This document shows, in pieces, positions 5,673 through 5,690 of a DNA stretch of 5,690 nt (position 1 is its first letter; every line of letters starts with the position of its first letter). The DNA lies in contig QMST01000041.1 in assembly GCA_003649745.1 (NCBI GenBank), forward strand, positions 1 through 5,690, given 5' to 3'. Source of the DNA: Thermoplasmata archaeon. GTDB lineage: Archaea > Thermoplasmatota > E2 > DHVEG-1 > B8-G13. The position numbers and the translations under genes were made by a program. The notes under the pieces were generated by a model. That model did no database searches and was not told the origin of the DNA. It worked only from the letters and a program-made list of their open reading frames with translations.

Positions 5673-5690
5673 ATGAATAACAAAATTGGT
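5673..5690 (+). CDS. Possible start of a further gene (first six codons only)
   Basis: An ATG at 5673 opens a frame, MNNKIG, that runs off the right edge. Support is limited to the TATA-like box about 26 bases upstream and to the spacer before it looking non-coding. Six residues cannot identify a product. A tldE/PmbA homologue would be a natural candidate in this neighbourhood, but nothing in the sequence shows it. Confidence 0.3.

Overview
The window reads as a compact stretch of an AT-rich archaeal chromosome, with every supported gene on the + strand. The archaeal assignment rests on four points. The phosphoglycerate kinase is of the archaeal sequence type. The 5' fragment looks like the C-terminus of a class I lysyl-tRNA synthetase. 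The radical-SAM methylthiotransferase is of the archaeal/eukaryotic e-MtaB (CDKAL1-like) type. The alanine tRNA lacks an encoded CCA, and several genes are preceded by TATA-like boxes rather than Shine-Dalgarno sites. The glyceraldehyde-3-phosphate dehydrogenase, in contrast, is of the bacterial/eukaryotic class I type and not the usual archaeal class II. That points to an archaeal lineage that acquired a bacterial-type GAPDH. Haloarchaea are the known precedent, but this AT-rich sequence is not haloarchaeal; an uncultured euryarchaeal or Thermoplasmata-like lineage is possible but unproven.

Layout: 1-231 is the end of lysK (class I LysRS). 232-445 is a 214-nt intergenic region with a T-rich tract, a TATA-like element and a short tandem repeat. 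446-1702 is the tRNA ms2t6A methylthiotransferase. 1739-2746 is class I GAPDH, 2800-4050 is archaeal PGK with a TTG start and a strong ribosome binding site, and 4058-5440 is a TldD-type metalloprotease. 5501-5574 is tRNA-Ala(CGC). 5575-5672 is a short spacer ending in a TATA-like box, and 5673-5690 may be the first six codons of another gene.

Functionally there are two themes. The first is tRNA biology: lysyl-tRNA synthetase, a methylthiotransferase whose characterised relatives modify A37 of tRNA-Lys(UUU), and a tRNA gene. The second is lower glycolysis/gluconeogenesis: GAPDH and PGK catalyse consecutive reversible steps linked by 1,3-bisphosphoglycerate. TldD follows PGK by only 7 nt and is probably cotranscribed, but its known role (TldD/TldE proteolysis of unfolded or modified peptides) has no obvious link to glycolysis, and no TldE is visible here.

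I found no CRISPR array, insertion sequence, toxin-antitoxin pair or defence system, and nothing that clearly amounts to an undescribed system. The points most worth a second look are the bacterial/archaeal mosaic of the GAPDH-PGK pair, the translation signals at pgk that differ from its neighbours, the LysRS/e-MtaB adjacency, and the unexplained intergenic region at 232-445.
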